Shown here: piece by piece, positions 1-8,102 of the stretch
Position numbering within the stretch: position 1 is the first letter of the stretch
How the letters are laid out: every line of letters starts with the position of its first letter
Origin: Lachnospiraceae bacterium
GTDB lineage: Bacteria > Bacillota > Clostridia > Lachnospirales > Lachnospiraceae
DNA length: 35,503 bases
Assembly: GCA_015057635.1 (NCBI GenBank)
Contig: SVEB01000057.1
Location: forward strand, 1 to 35,503
Direction: 5' to 3'
The notes under the pieces: generated by a model
Seen by the model: only the letters and a program-made list of their open reading frames with translations
The model's database searches: none
What the model was told of the DNA's origin: nothing
Translations under genes and position numbers: made by a program

Positions 1-719
1 TTATGAAATCACAGCCCATACAATCGGCAACTTATTGAACCTTAACATGAGATGTATTGAAATAGCTGTAATATGACATTAGATGCATTTGACGCGCCCA
101 TTGAACCTTAACATGAGATGTATTGAAATACCCACTAACGAGCATATGAGGATTTTCTTTAAAATATTGAACCTTAACATGAGATGTATTGAAATTTCCG
201 GAATTATCATTCATAGAGCAGTTTTCAAGGAATTGAACCTTAACATGAGATGTATTGAAATTTCCAAACAATGTCTATGCCTGCTATGAATGCTCCGATT
301 GAACCTTAACATGAGATGTATTGAAATGGAATTATCGGCGCTGCAAGCTATGGCATTGCAGAATTGAACCTTAACATGAGATGTATTGAAATCGAAAAAA
401 GAACTAGAAGAAGCAGACCAAAAAATTAATTGAACCTTAACATGAGATGTATTGAAATACGATGATGAAATTGGCGGTATGGAGGCATTGCTTGATTGAA
501 CCTTAACATGAGATGTATTGAAATAAGTCAGGAGGAACTGCTTGCGGTAGCAAAAGAATATTGAACCTTAACATGAGATGTATTGAAATACCTTTATGTT
601 TCTTGCAATGTTTTCTCTAGTATATCGAACCTTAACATGTGATGTATTAAAATTTTCCTGCAATATTCTTTTGTGTCTTATAAAAACAGATTGAACCTTG
701 ATATAAAATGTATTGAAAT
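1..719 (+). CRISPR. CRISPR array, trailer end (continues off the left edge)
   Basis: Eleven copies of a 30-base repeat begin at 34, 100, 166, 232, 298, 363, 429, 495, 560, 624 and 690. The repeat starts ATTGAACCTTAACATGAG and ends ATGTATTGAAAT. Spacers are 34-36 bases, and bases 1-33 are a partial spacer, so the array continues to the left. The first nine repeats are identical. The tenth (624-653) has three substitutions and the eleventh (690-719) is more decayed in its middle, which is typical of the trailer end. The 3' end ATTGAAAT resembles the 8-base 5' crRNA handle of type I-B and type III arrays (family knowledge). Both points suggest transcription left to right from a leader outside the window. 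No cas gene is present here, so the subtype cannot be fixed. Confidence 0.97.
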
Positions 720-827
720 CAGCTAAGTGCTGTTTTTGAAATTAATTGTCTGGTTGCTGTTGGTATAAACAGAATTTCCTGATCTATATAGACTTCCTTC
801 CAGTATCAAAATTAAGTATAGATGAAA

Positions 828-857
828 ATTTCAATACCTTAAAAAGAAGGTTTGATT
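828..857 (-). repeat. Degenerate CRISPR repeat in opposite orientation
   Basis: The plus strand reads ATTTCAATAC at 828-837 and AAGGTT at about 847-852. These match the start and the later AAGGTT block of the reverse complement of the upstream CRISPR repeat, at nearly the right spacing (one base shorter). The middle has decayed. It lies 109 bases after the last array repeat and could pair with that repeat in a read-through transcript. It may be a remnant of an inverted array unit or part of a terminating structure. Confidence 0.5.
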
Positions 858-1367
858 AAGTCTTAACATTATGCTTTGTGGAAGCCATGAATCCACTATA
901 GATTTCTTTAAGATAAAATGCTATAATACCTTGGTAAATTTCGAAAAAATGAGTCAACACTATAAATGACAGATTAAAAATAATTTAAAACCCTCTTGCA
1001 TTCAGCGTTCAGTATGTAAGATACTGATGGTTGAGCGGATTCTTTTTATAATATCCGTCATCACATATGGATATATTGAGAAGTGTTCTGTTTGAAGTTT
1101 GTGAAAATGTGTGATATAGCTTTTTACAAAATGAGAGATATTCAAATAAAGAAATAATAAAATACAGATAAAGCAACTAGAATAACTATAGTAACCAAAG
1201 TATCAAAACTAGACTACACATTTCGGTGTTTGGAGAAACATACTGTATGAATTAAAGTAAATTATTATACCTTCTAAAAAGGATGTTTATTCCAGTATGC
1301 GTCAAACTCGTCAAACCTCTGTTATAGTTAATCAGTGAGGCACTGTACTACCAGAAAGGAAAATAAG
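858..1367. other. AT-rich intergenic region, no gene seen
   Basis: This stretch separates the CRISPR trailer from rsmE. I see no open frame with a convincing ribosome binding site. A TATAAT hexamer at 922-927 lacks a good -35 partner, and a short hairpin-forming stretch (CGGAT...ATCCG) lies near 1036-1060. A promoter for the rsmE operon should lie here, but I could not assign it with confidence. Confidence 0.5.
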
Positions 1368-2108
1368 ATGCACCGTTTTTATACTACCCCAGATAATATT
1401 ATTGGAGAACAGATCCGAATTACGGGAACAGATGTAAATCATATCAAAAATGTCCTCCGAATGAAGCCCGGTGAGGAAGCCGTAATTTGCGATGGACAAG
1501 GCAAAGACTTTTATTGTATAATAGAAAAGATGTCGAGCGATGAGGTCGTATTGACCATTCAGGATACAAAAGAGGCAGACACAGAACTTCCGGCGAAAAT
1601 TTATCTATTCCAGGGCCTTCCGAAAAAGGACAAAATGGAATTGATCGTACAGAAAGCAGTGGAACTTGGTGTTTGTGAGATTGTTCCCGTTATGATGAAG
1701 CGATCTATCGTGAAATTAGAAGATAAGAAAAAAGAAGCAAAAAAAGTAGAACGCTGGCAGGCAATTGCCGAAGGCGCTGCAAAGCAGTCCAGACGAGGCA
1801 TTATCCCAGTGGTGAGAGAGGCCTTTTCCTATAAAGAAGCGGTTGCGTACGCAAAGGAGCTGGATGTGAATATGCTGCCATATGAGCTGGCAGAAGGCAT
1901 GCAGGCTACCAAGGAACTGGTACACAGCCTTCATGGCAAGAAGAGCATCGGTATCTTTATCGGACCGGAAGGCGGCTTTGAAGAAGACGAAGTGAAGATG
2001 GCTCTTGAAAATGGAATCACTCCAATCACATTAGGAAAGAGAATTTTAAGAACGGAAACAGCAGGGCTTGCAATCCTTTCCATGATCATGCTGGAGTTAG
2101 AGCAGTAA
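1368..2108 (+). CDS. rsmE: 16S rRNA (uracil(1498)-N(3))-methyltransferase RsmE
   Basis: The 246-residue product begins MHRFYTTPDN, typical of RsmE, which methylates N3 of U1498 in helix 44 of 16S rRNA using S-adenosylmethionine. The N-terminal part (about residues 1-70) is the PUA-like RNA-binding region. The C-terminal SPOUT knot is marked by FIGPEGGFEEDE and by LGKRILRTETAGLA near the end. Length is normal. An upstream in-frame GTG at 1335 exists, but AGAAAGGA at 1353-1360 places the ribosome seven bases before the ATG at 1368, so I chose that start. The cysteine desulfurase gene follows after 33 bases on the same strand, suggesting co-transcription. In many Firmicutes rsmE sits next to mtaB; here mtaB is about 3 kb downstream. 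Confidence 0.95.
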   Translation: MHRFYTTPDNIIGEQIRITGTDVNHIKNVLRMKPGEEAVICDGQGKDFYCIIEKMSSDEVVLTIQDTKEADTELPAKIYLFQGLPKKDKMELIVQKAVELGVCEIVPVMMKRSIVKLEDKKKEAKKVERWQAIAEGAAKQSRRGIIPVVREAFSYKEAVAYAKELDVNMLPYELAEGMQATKELVHSLHGKKSIGIFIGPEGGFEEDEVKMALENGITPITLGKRILRTETAGLAILSMIMLELEQ

Positions 2109-2141
2109 AAGGCAGAGCGTGCTACTTATTTGGAGGATAGA

Positions 2142-3332
2142 ATGGAAGCATATTTAGATAATGCGGCTACGACGAAAGTCTATGAAAACGTCAGGAATCT
2201 GATGGTGGAAGCAATGGATGTTAATTTTGGAAATCCTTCTTCCATGCATATGAAGGGCGTGGACGCTGAAAAATATATTAAGGATGCCAGAGAGATCATT
2301 GCAAGCAGCATGAAAGTTCTGCCAAAGGAGATCGTGTTCACATCGGGTGGAACCGAGTCCAATAATATGGCATTAATCGGAACAGCACTTGCGAATATTC
2401 GTTCTGGAAAACATATCATTACAACCAAGATTGAACATCCAAGTGTTCATAATCCTCTGATTGCATTAGAAGATTACGGATTTCGCATTACATTTGTAGA
2501 TGTGGATTCCAACGGACGTGTGAAGGAACAGGAATTGTTAGACGCAATCTGTGACGATACCATTCTTGTATCCATTATGTATGTCAATAATGAAATCGGC
2601 GCAAAAGAGGATATTCCTCATCTTGCTAAGATCGTAAAAGAAAAGAAACCGGACATTTTATTCCATACGGATGCCATTCAGGCATTCGGCAAGTATAAAA
2701 TCTATCCAAAGAAGGAAAATGTGGATCTGATGTCTGTAAGCGGTCATAAGATTCATGGACCAAAGGGAACCGGATTTTTATTTGTAAAGGATAAAGTGAA
2801 GATCAAATCCATTATCTATGGAGGCGGACAGCAGAAAGGCTTCCGTTCCGGTACGGAAAATGTTCCGGGTATCGCAGGTCTTGGCCTTGCGGTAAAGGAA
2901 TTCTATGAAGGATATGATGAGAAGATTGCGCATATTTATGCATTAAAGAAACACTTGATCGAAGGGCTTCAGAACATGGAAGATGTGCAGGTAAATGCAA
3001 TCTTTGAAGAGAAGAAGGATGAACTTTCCTTAGAGGAACGCATTCATATGACGGCACCACATGTGGTAAGTGCAAGTTTTGCAGGAATCCGTGCAGAGGT
3101 ATTGCTGCATGCATTAGAGGATAAGGGCGTTTATGTTTCATCCGGTTCCGCATGTGCATCCAATCATCCGGCTTTAAGCGGAACACTTCAGGCGATCGGA
3201 TTAGATAAATCCTTATTAGATAGCACATTACGTTTCAGTTTTTCTACTCATACGACAATGGAAGAAGTGGATTATGCGTTAGAAGCACTGCGCCAGATTG
3301 TGCCATTGCTTCGCCGCTATACGAGAAAATAA
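2142..3332 (+). CDS. Cysteine desulfurase (IscS/NifS family, ThiI partner type)
   Basis: This PLP-dependent enzyme of 396 residues moves sulfur from L-cysteine to an active-site cysteine persulfide. It begins MEAYLDNAATTKVY, the usual NifS-family N-terminus. The PLP lysine is K203 in SGHKIHGPKGTG, and the catalytic cysteine is C338 in SGSACASNHPALSG. A TTG at 2130 is in frame, but GGAGG at 2132-2136 lies five bases before the ATG at 2142, which is therefore the better start. thiI follows after 41 bases. Desulfurase-thiI pairs (Bacillus NifZ-ThiI) supply sulfur directly for 4-thiouridine in tRNA, so that is the likely job here. No iscU or iscR homolog is adjacent, which argues against a main Fe-S assembly role. 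Confidence 0.93.
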   Translation: MEAYLDNAATTKVYENVRNLMVEAMDVNFGNPSSMHMKGVDAEKYIKDAREIIASSMKVLPKEIVFTSGGTESNNMALIGTALANIRSGKHIITTKIEHPSVHNPLIALEDYGFRITFVDVDSNGRVKEQELLDAICDDTILVSIMYVNNEIGAKEDIPHLAKIVKEKKPDILFHTDAIQAFGKYKIYPKKENVDLMSVSGHKIHGPKGTGFLFVKDKVKIKSIIYGGGQQKGFRSGTENVPGIAGLGLAVKEFYEGYDEKIAHIYALKKHLIEGLQNMEDVQVNAIFEEKKDELSLEERIHMTAPHVVSASFAGIRAEVLLHALEDKGVYVSSGSACASNHPALSGTLQAIGLDKSLLDSTLRFSFSTHTTMEEVDYALEALRQIVPLLRRYTRK

Positions 3333-3373
3333 AGACGAAAGGCAAGATAAAGAATCTTGCCTAAGGAGGAAAT

Positions 3374-4549
3374 ATGTATAAAGCATTTTTGGTAAAATAT
3401 GCAGAAATCGGACTAAAGGGTAAGAATCGTTATATGTTCGAAAACGCATTACGTGATCAGATTAAATTCAACCTTCAGAACCTTGGTGAATTTGAAGTAA
3501 GCAAGGAGCAGGGCAGAATCTTCGTAGAAGCGGTAAGCGAATTTGATTATGAAGAAACCGTAGCAGCGTTACAGAAAGTATTCGGTATCTGGGGCATCTG
3601 TCCGGTTGTCGTAATCGACAATACAGAATGGGAAAACATTGAAGAAGCAGTCGGAGACTATGTGGATGGCTACTACAAAGACAAGAATATTACATTCAAG
3701 GTTGATGCAAAACGTGGTAATAAGCAGTATCCAATGACTTCTCCTGAAATCTGTGTGGAAATGGGTTCTTACTTGTTAAAACGTTTCCCAGAGATGAAAG
3801 TAGACGTTCATAATCCGGAAGCTCGCATTACAGTAGAAGTTCGTAACAAAGCGTATGTTTACTCTCATGTATTAAAGGGACCAGGCGGAATGCCAATCGG
3901 AACAGCCGGCAAAGCGATGTTATTATTATCCGGCGGTATCGACAGCCCGGTAGCAGGATATATGATTGCAAAACGAGGCGTTACAATCGAAGCGACTTAC
4001 TTCCATGCACCTCCTTATACAAGTGAACGTGCAAAACAGAAGGTTGTGGATTTAGCGAAGATCATCTCCGCTTATACCGGACCTATGAAACTTCATGTTG
4101 TTAACTTTACTGATATTCAGCTTTATATCTACGAAAAATGTCCTCATGAAGAATTAACAATCATCATGCGTCGTTATATGATGAAAATTGCAGAAAAGAT
4201 CGCAGCTGACCGCAACTGCCTTGGCCTTGTTACAGGTGAAAGCATCGGACAGGTAGCAAGCCAGACTATGCATTCTTTAGCAGCTACGAATGCAGTATGT
4301 AATATGCCGGTATATCGTCCATTGATCGCATTTGATAAACAGGATATCATCGAAGTATCCGAAAAGATCGGTACTTATGAGACATCCATTCAGCCATACG
4401 AAGACTGCTGTACAATCTTCGTTGCAAAACATCCAGTAACAAGACCTGTTCTTAAGATTATTGAAAAGAATGAGGAAAACTTATCTGAACAGATTGATGA
4501 GCTTGTAAGAACAGCAATCGCAACAAGAGAAGTAATCAGCATTAAGTAA
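3374..4549 (+). CDS. thiI: tRNA 4-thiouridine synthetase ThiI
   Basis: ThiI adenylates U8 of tRNA and exchanges the oxygen for sulfur. The 391-residue protein has an N-terminal ferredoxin-like region, a THUMP RNA-binding domain (about 60-165), and a PP-loop ATPase with LLSGGIDSPVAGY at about residues 183-195. The C-terminal half carries GESIGQVASQT and EDCCTIF. It ends without the rhodanese domain found in the enterobacterial enzyme, so sulfur is probably handed over directly by the desulfurase encoded just upstream, as described for Bacillus. AAGGAGG just before the ATG is a strong ribosome binding site. A hairpin terminator follows at 4615-4651. Confidence 0.96.
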   Translation: MYKAFLVKYAEIGLKGKNRYMFENALRDQIKFNLQNLGEFEVSKEQGRIFVEAVSEFDYEETVAALQKVFGIWGICPVVVIDNTEWENIEEAVGDYVDGYYKDKNITFKVDAKRGNKQYPMTSPEICVEMGSYLLKRFPEMKVDVHNPEARITVEVRNKAYVYSHVLKGPGGMPIGTAGKAMLLLSGGIDSPVAGYMIAKRGVTIEATYFHAPPYTSERAKQKVVDLAKIISAYTGPMKLHVVNFTDIQLYIYEKCPHEELTIIMRRYMMKIAEKIAADRNCLGLVTGESIGQVASQTMHSLAATNAVCNMPVYRPLIAFDKQDIIEVSEKIGTYETSIQPYEDCCTIFVAKHPVTRPVLKIIEKNEENLSEQIDELVRTAIATREVISIK

Positions 4550-4614
4550 GAATAAGAATGTTTTATAAATAGCTGCCGCAACGCTTGATTTAAGCCTGTA
4601 CGCAGCACCTGAAG

Positions 4615-4651
4615 AAAAGGGAGTGCTGCACCTTGTGCAACACCCCCTTTT
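4615..4651 (+). terminator. Intrinsic terminator after thiI
   Basis: A 16-base arm (4615-4630, starting AAAAGGGAG) pairs with 4636-4651 across a five-base loop with two mismatches, ending in TTTT. It closes the rsmE-desulfurase-thiI run. Confidence 0.75.
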
Positions 4652-4732
4652 GGTTTCATCAGGAAAAAGAATATAGAAATCACAGTGCTCATTTTTTAAA
4701 ACATAATACTTTGCATATGAAATAAAGACAGT

Positions 4733-4758
4733 AAAAAAGAAGGATACAAGCTGTATCC
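4733..4758 (-). terminator. Terminator of the minus-strand HPr-like gene
   Basis: On the minus strand GGATACA, a three-base loop and TGTATCC (4758-4742) form a seven-base-pair stem followed by TTCTTTTTT. It sits 29 bases beyond the HPr-like stop codon. Confidence 0.8.
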
Positions 4759-4786
4759 CTCCCCATAAAGTAACAAATCTAAAAAA

Positions 4787-5020
4787 TTATTCAACGATGT
4801 AAGGTTTTAAAACTTCAAGAATCTGATCTACACAGTCTTCACTATGTATGTTAAGATCGATTGTCTTAGATAAGTCTAAGCTGAAGATACCCATGATAGA
4901 TTTTGCATCAATTACGTATCTGCCAGATACTAAATCGAAGTCTGAATCGAATTTTGTAACGTCGTTAACGAATGATTTTACCTTATCAATTGAATTTAAA
5001 GAAATTTTAACTGTTTTCAT
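4787..5020 (-). CDS. HPr-like protein lacking the phosphorylatable histidine
   Basis: The 77-residue product has the HPr fold signature around the second conserved site: YVIDAKSIMGIFSLDL corresponds to the KSIMG segment that holds regulatory Ser46 in HPr. The N-terminal active-site loop GLHARPA is absent. At that position the protein reads LNSIDKVKSFVNDV, so there is no His15 equivalent and it cannot act as an ordinary phosphotransferase carrier. The gene is alone on the minus strand with its own promoter (5097-5125), an AAGGAGG ribosome binding site and its own terminator. A regulatory role like that of Crh, which also lacks His15, is possible, but this is inference. Confidence 0.8.
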   Translation of the reverse strand: MKTVKISLNSIDKVKSFVNDVTKFDSDFDLVSGRYVIDAKSIMGIFSLDLSKTIDLNIHSEDCVDQILEVLKPYIVE

Positions 5021-5096
5021 ACCAAATGCCTCCTTTATATGTTTCGTTGGAAACCAACAAAATCAGTATATTTTTGGTTGTCCCGCTTACATGTAT

Positions 5097-5125
5097 ATAC
5101 TACAATTTGGATAATTAAATGTCAA
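5097..5125 (-). promoter_or_regulatory. SigA-type promoter for the HPr-like gene
   Basis: On the minus strand TTGACA (5125-5120) is followed after 17 bases by TAGTAT (5102-5097). The transcript start would be near 5090, leaving a leader of about 70 bases. That leader includes the palindrome GTTGGAAACCAAC at 5046-5058, a possible operator or leader hairpin. Confidence 0.6.
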
Positions 5126-5213
5126 TATACAAAGTAGATAAAAAAGAGTACTTTAATTCATACAATTAACGAAATTAAAAGATATTTGTCATAAGAGAAA
5201 GGATCACAAAACA

Positions 5214-6587
5214 ATGGAGGATAGAATTAATAATATTGCTGGCAAAAAAGTTGCTTTTTTAACGCTTGGATGTAAGGTAAACTCTTACGAAACAGAAGCA
5301 ATGCAGCAGCTTTTTGTGGCAGCAGGAGCAGAAGTTAAGGCATTTACAGAGAAAGCAGATATTTATGTCGTAAACACATGTACCGTAACGAATATCGCGG
5401 ATCGTAAATCACGTCAGATGCTTCATAAAGCAAAACATATGAATAGTGAGGCTGTTGTTGTAGCGGTAGGCTGTTATGCACAGGCATCCAAGGAAGATTT
5501 AGAGAATGATGATACCATCGATATTGTAATCGGAAATAATCGAAAAAAGGATATCATTACGATTGTAAATGAATATTATAATGATAGAACATCTATTTCA
5601 GTTGTAGATATTGAAAATGAGGACGAATATGAGGACTTAAAAATCGAGACAGTTGCGGAAAAGACAAGAGCATATATTAAGATTCAGGATGGCTGTAACC
5701 AGTTCTGCAGCTACTGTATCATTCCTTACGCAAGAGGACGAATCCGCAGTCGTAAGGCAGAAGAAGTTGTAGCGGAAGTAGAACGTCTCGTAGCAAATGG
5801 ATATAAAGAAGTGGTCCTGACCGGTATCCATCTTTCTTCCTACGGACTTGAAAAAAAATCCGTATTAGAACAGTCTAACTTAAAGACAAAGGACGGCAGC
5901 AACCCATTATTAGATCTGATCGTAGCATTATGTAAGATTGATGGTTTGGAACGAATCCGTTTTGGTTCTTTAGAGCCTCGTATAATTACAGATGAATTTG
6001 TCAAGACTTTATCTGAAAGTCCAAAAGTTTGCCCTCATTTCCATCTCTCCCTTCAGAGCGGTGCAAAGGACACATTAAAACGCATGAACCGTAAATATAC
6101 TCCGGATGAATATTATGAAAAATGTGAAATCATCCGTAAGTATTATGATCATCCAGCTATTACAACAGACGTAATCGTAGGATTTCCAGGAGAGACAGAA
6201 GAAGAGTTTAAAGAGACAAAGACATTTTTACGAAAAGTAAGTTTCGCACAGATGCATGTGTTCAAATACTCCAAGAGAAAAGGTACAACTGCGGAAGCCA
6301 TGAAAGATCAGGTAAACGATCCTGTAAAAGCAGCAAGAAGTGAGGAACTGATTGCATTAGAAGAACAGATGCGTAACGAATACCGTGATCAGCTGATTGG
6401 CACAGAGGCGATCGTGCTTGCAGAAGAGGAAATGGAAATCGACGGAATCACATATATGACCGGTCATACAGAGCGTTATGTAAGAGTAGCATTTTTAGGG
6501 GATGCATCCTTAGCCGGAAGCCTTGTAAATGTTAGAATTTTAAAACAACTGAATAAAGAAATGATGCTTTCTGAAATAATAGATTGA
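5214..6587 (+). CDS. mtaB: tRNA t6A37 methylthiotransferase MtaB
   Basis: MtaB is a radical-SAM enzyme that converts t6A37 to ms2t6A37 in tRNA. The 457-residue protein shows the N-terminal UPF0004 cysteines (LGCKVNSYE, NTCTVTN, VGCYAQ), which hold an auxiliary 4Fe-4S cluster. The radical-SAM motif is CNQFCSYC at about residue 160. A C-terminal TRAM-like region follows (about 390-450). KVNSYETEA is typical of MtaB rather than MiaB. The ATG at 5214 is preceded by GAGAAAGGA at about ten bases. The stop codon overlaps the -35 element of the promoter for the ireB cluster. Confidence 0.95.
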   Translation: MEDRINNIAGKKVAFLTLGCKVNSYETEAMQQLFVAAGAEVKAFTEKADIYVVNTCTVTNIADRKSRQMLHKAKHMNSEAVVVAVGCYAQASKEDLENDDTIDIVIGNNRKKDIITIVNEYYNDRTSISVVDIENEDEYEDLKIETVAEKTRAYIKIQDGCNQFCSYCIIPYARGRIRSRKAEEVVAEVERLVANGYKEVVLTGIHLSSYGLEKKSVLEQSNLKTKDGSNPLLDLIVALCKIDGLERIRFGSLEPRIITDEFVKTLSESPKVCPHFHLSLQSGAKDTLKRMNRKYTPDEYYEKCEIIRKYYDHPAITTDVIVGFPGETEEEFKETKTFLRKVSFAQMHVFKYSKRKGTTAEAMKDQVNDPVKAARSEELIALEEQMRNEYRDQLIGTEAIVLAEEEMEIDGITYMTGHTERYVRVAFLGDASLAGSLVNVRILKQLNKEMMLSEIID

Positions 6588-6612
6588 AATTTTTGAACAT
6601 TTATATTATGAT
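6584..6612 (+). promoter_or_regulatory. Promoter of the ireB-ruvX-DUF1292 cluster
   Basis: TTGAAA (6584-6589) and TATGAT (6607-6612) are separated by 17 bases. The -35 hexamer overlaps the mtaB stop codon. The leader to ireB would be about 90 bases. Confidence 0.6.
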
Positions 6613-6706
6613 AGTAAGTAATCGGTATATTCATGACAATAGTGAGATATACAAGATTAAGTAGTTCTATTGTCGAGAGTGTTAATATCAAGAAGGGCGT
6701 GATAAG

Positions 6707-6967
6707 ATGCAAGGGATGAACAATACACAGTATTTCAAAGTGCAAAAAGAACCCGAAGTGGTTGTTAGTGATGTGATTGACATTGTGTATCTTGCCTTAA
6801 CAGAAAAGGGTTATAATCCGGTGAATCAGATTGTAGGCTATGTGATGTCAGGTGATCCGACTTATATTACGAATCATCGGAATGCAAGAAGTCTGATTAT
6901 GAAAGTGGAACGGGATGAGATTATTGAAGAGCTTTTAAAGAGCTATATCAATAGTCACCTTAAGTAA
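6707..6967 (+). CDS. ireB: IreB family regulatory phosphoprotein (UPF0297/DUF965)
   Basis: The 86-residue protein carries the family core [15 protein letters not shown] and [10 protein letters not shown]. In Enterococcus IreB is phosphorylated by the PASTA kinase IreK and dampens cephalosporin resistance (family knowledge); the kinase gene is not in this window. AAGAAGGG lies about eight bases before the ATG at 6707. A second ATG at 6716 is an alternative start. ruvX follows 73 bases later. The order ireB-ruvX-DUF1292 is widely conserved in Firmicutes, usually after alaS, which is missing here. Confidence 0.93.
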   Translation: MQGMNNTQYFKVQKEPEVVVSDVIDIVYLALTEKGYNPVNQIVGYVMSGDPTYITNHRNARSLIMKVERDEIIEELLKSYINSHLK

Positions 6968-7040
6968 GTTTATTTTGAATCAGAGAAGGTAAGATTCGAA
7001 ACACATGTACGAAAATAATAAGGACTGGTAGGAACAAGTT

Positions 7041-7484
7041 ATGAGAATTATGGGATTGGATTATGGTTCCATGACAGTCGGAGTTGCGATTAGTGATGAA
7101 CTGATGATTACGGCACAGGGAATCGAAGTAATCCGAAGAAAACAGGAGACGAAACTTCGTCAGACGTATCAGCGCATTGAAGAATTGATCAAAGAATATG
7201 ATGTGAAGAAAATCGTACTAGGTTATCCAAAGAATATGAACAACACTATTGGCGATCGTGCATTAAAGTCAGAAGAGTTTGCGGATAACTTAAGAAGAAG
7301 AACCGGACTTGAAGTGGTTCTTTGGGATGAAAGACTGACTACAGTAGCAGCACATCAGGTGCTTGATATGGCTGAAGTTGGACTCAAGAAGAAGATGGAA
7401 GTCGTAGATAAACTTGCAGCGGTGTTTATCCTGCAGGGATATCTTGATTTACAGGCGAGAAGCCTCACAAAAGAATCAGAATAA
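7041..7484 (+). CDS. ruvX: RuvX/YqgF RNase H-like nuclease
   Basis: The 147-residue product begins [19 protein letters not shown], the first acidic motif of the YqgF RNase H fold, and has [10 protein letters not shown] with the later acidic residue. The family is called a putative Holliday junction resolvase, and in E. coli it takes part in 16S rRNA 5' maturation, so both functions are reported. Length is normal. It lies between ireB and the DUF1292 gene, 22 bases before the latter's start, so they are very likely co-transcribed. Confidence 0.94.
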   Translation: MRIMGLDYGSMTVGVAISDELMITAQGIEVIRRKQETKLRQTYQRIEELIKEYDVKKIVLGYPKNMNNTIGDRALKSEEFADNLRRRTGLEVVLWDERLTTVAAHQVLDMAEVGLKKKMEVVDKLAAVFILQGYLDLQARSLTKESE

Positions 7485-7506
7485 TAACAAGGAAAAGGAA
7501 ACAGAT

Positions 7507-7791
7507 ATGGCTAACAATAATGATAAGAAAATCAGCTTTACAACAGACTACGGCGAAGATGTTGAATTCTATGTAGTAGAACAGACAAAATTAAACGGAT
7601 TTAACTATTTACTAGTGACAGAAGACAATGGAGATGATAAAGAAGCAGATGCTTATATTTTAAAAGATCTCTCCAAAGAAGATGATGAAGAAGCAGTTTA
7701 TGATATGGTAGAAGATGACAAAGAATTAGAATTAATCGCAGATATCTTTGCAGAACTTCTTGAAGATGTAGATCTTGTTCCAGGTGAGTAA
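7507..7791 (+). CDS. DUF1292 family acidic protein (YrzB-like)
   Basis: The 94-residue, strongly acidic protein contains the DUF1292 pattern: a beta-rich N-terminus (ISFTTDYGEDVEFYVVEQ), a central FNYLLVTEDNGDD and an Asp/Glu-rich tail. Function is unknown. Its position directly after ruvX matches Bacillus yrzB. A longer in-frame reading from 7414 would overlap ruvX; AAGGAAAAGG before the ATG at 7507 and the family N-terminus favour the short form. Confidence 0.9.
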   Translation: MANNNDKKISFTTDYGEDVEFYVVEQTKLNGFNYLLVTEDNGDDKEADAYILKDLSKEDDEEAVYDMVEDDKELELIADIFAELLEDVDLVPGE

Positions 7792-7866
7792 TAGCGGAAC
7801 ACCATAAGAAGAAAATGTCAGAATTATATTAAATCAGCGTTTTCATAAAAGTAATTATGATAAGAT

Positions 7867-7940
7867 GCAGGCACCAGGCCTGCTTTGAAAATGAAAGGAA
7901 TACCGGATACAGCAGGGCATCCTACCGTTTCCGGTATTCC
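7867..7940. terminator. Two consecutive hairpins after the DUF1292 gene
   Basis: The first hairpin is GCAGGC/GCCTGC at 7867-7883, followed by TTTGAAAATG. The second has an 11-base-pair perfect stem, GGAATACCGGA at 7897-7907 with TCCGGTATTCC at 7930-7940, around a 22-base loop. Neither has a proper U-tract. They probably end or stabilise the ireB transcript. Confidence 0.5.
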
Positions 7941-8011
7941 ATTAAACAGGAATATAACTTTTTGCAGCAATTGGTAGTAAAACGTTGCCATAAAGTATAT
8001 ATAGATTTTAA

Positions 8012-8028
8012 TGATTCAATATGAATCA
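8012..8028. promoter_or_regulatory. Inverted repeat upstream of fur, possible operator
   Basis: TGATTCA-ATA-TGAATCA is a 7-3-7 inverted repeat 75 bases before the fur-family start. Fur-family boxes are AT-rich 7-1-7 palindromes, so the similarity is only general. Autoregulation is inference. Confidence 0.4.
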
Positions 8029-8102
8029 AAAACAGAGCAATGGGTTTGCATTGCATACCATATGCATACGTAATGAACATGTTAGAACAGTAGGTGATGA
8101 GA

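Noticed and set aside
32..289. Open frames on both strands across the CRISPR array, with a repeated peptide
   Set aside because: They are produced by the CRISPR repeats; the repeated peptide is the translated repeat.
328..559. Spacers that read as plausible phage protein fragments in the sense frame
   Set aside because: Any 36-base sequence often has one open frame in six, so this is not evidence of target identity.
1335..1367. Longer RsmE start at GTG 1335
   Set aside because: The ribosome binding site and the family N-terminus point to ATG 1368.
2812..3228. Minus-strand ORF of 138 codons inside the cysteine desulfurase gene
   Set aside because: It is antisense to a well-conserved gene and has no recognisable domain or ribosome binding site.
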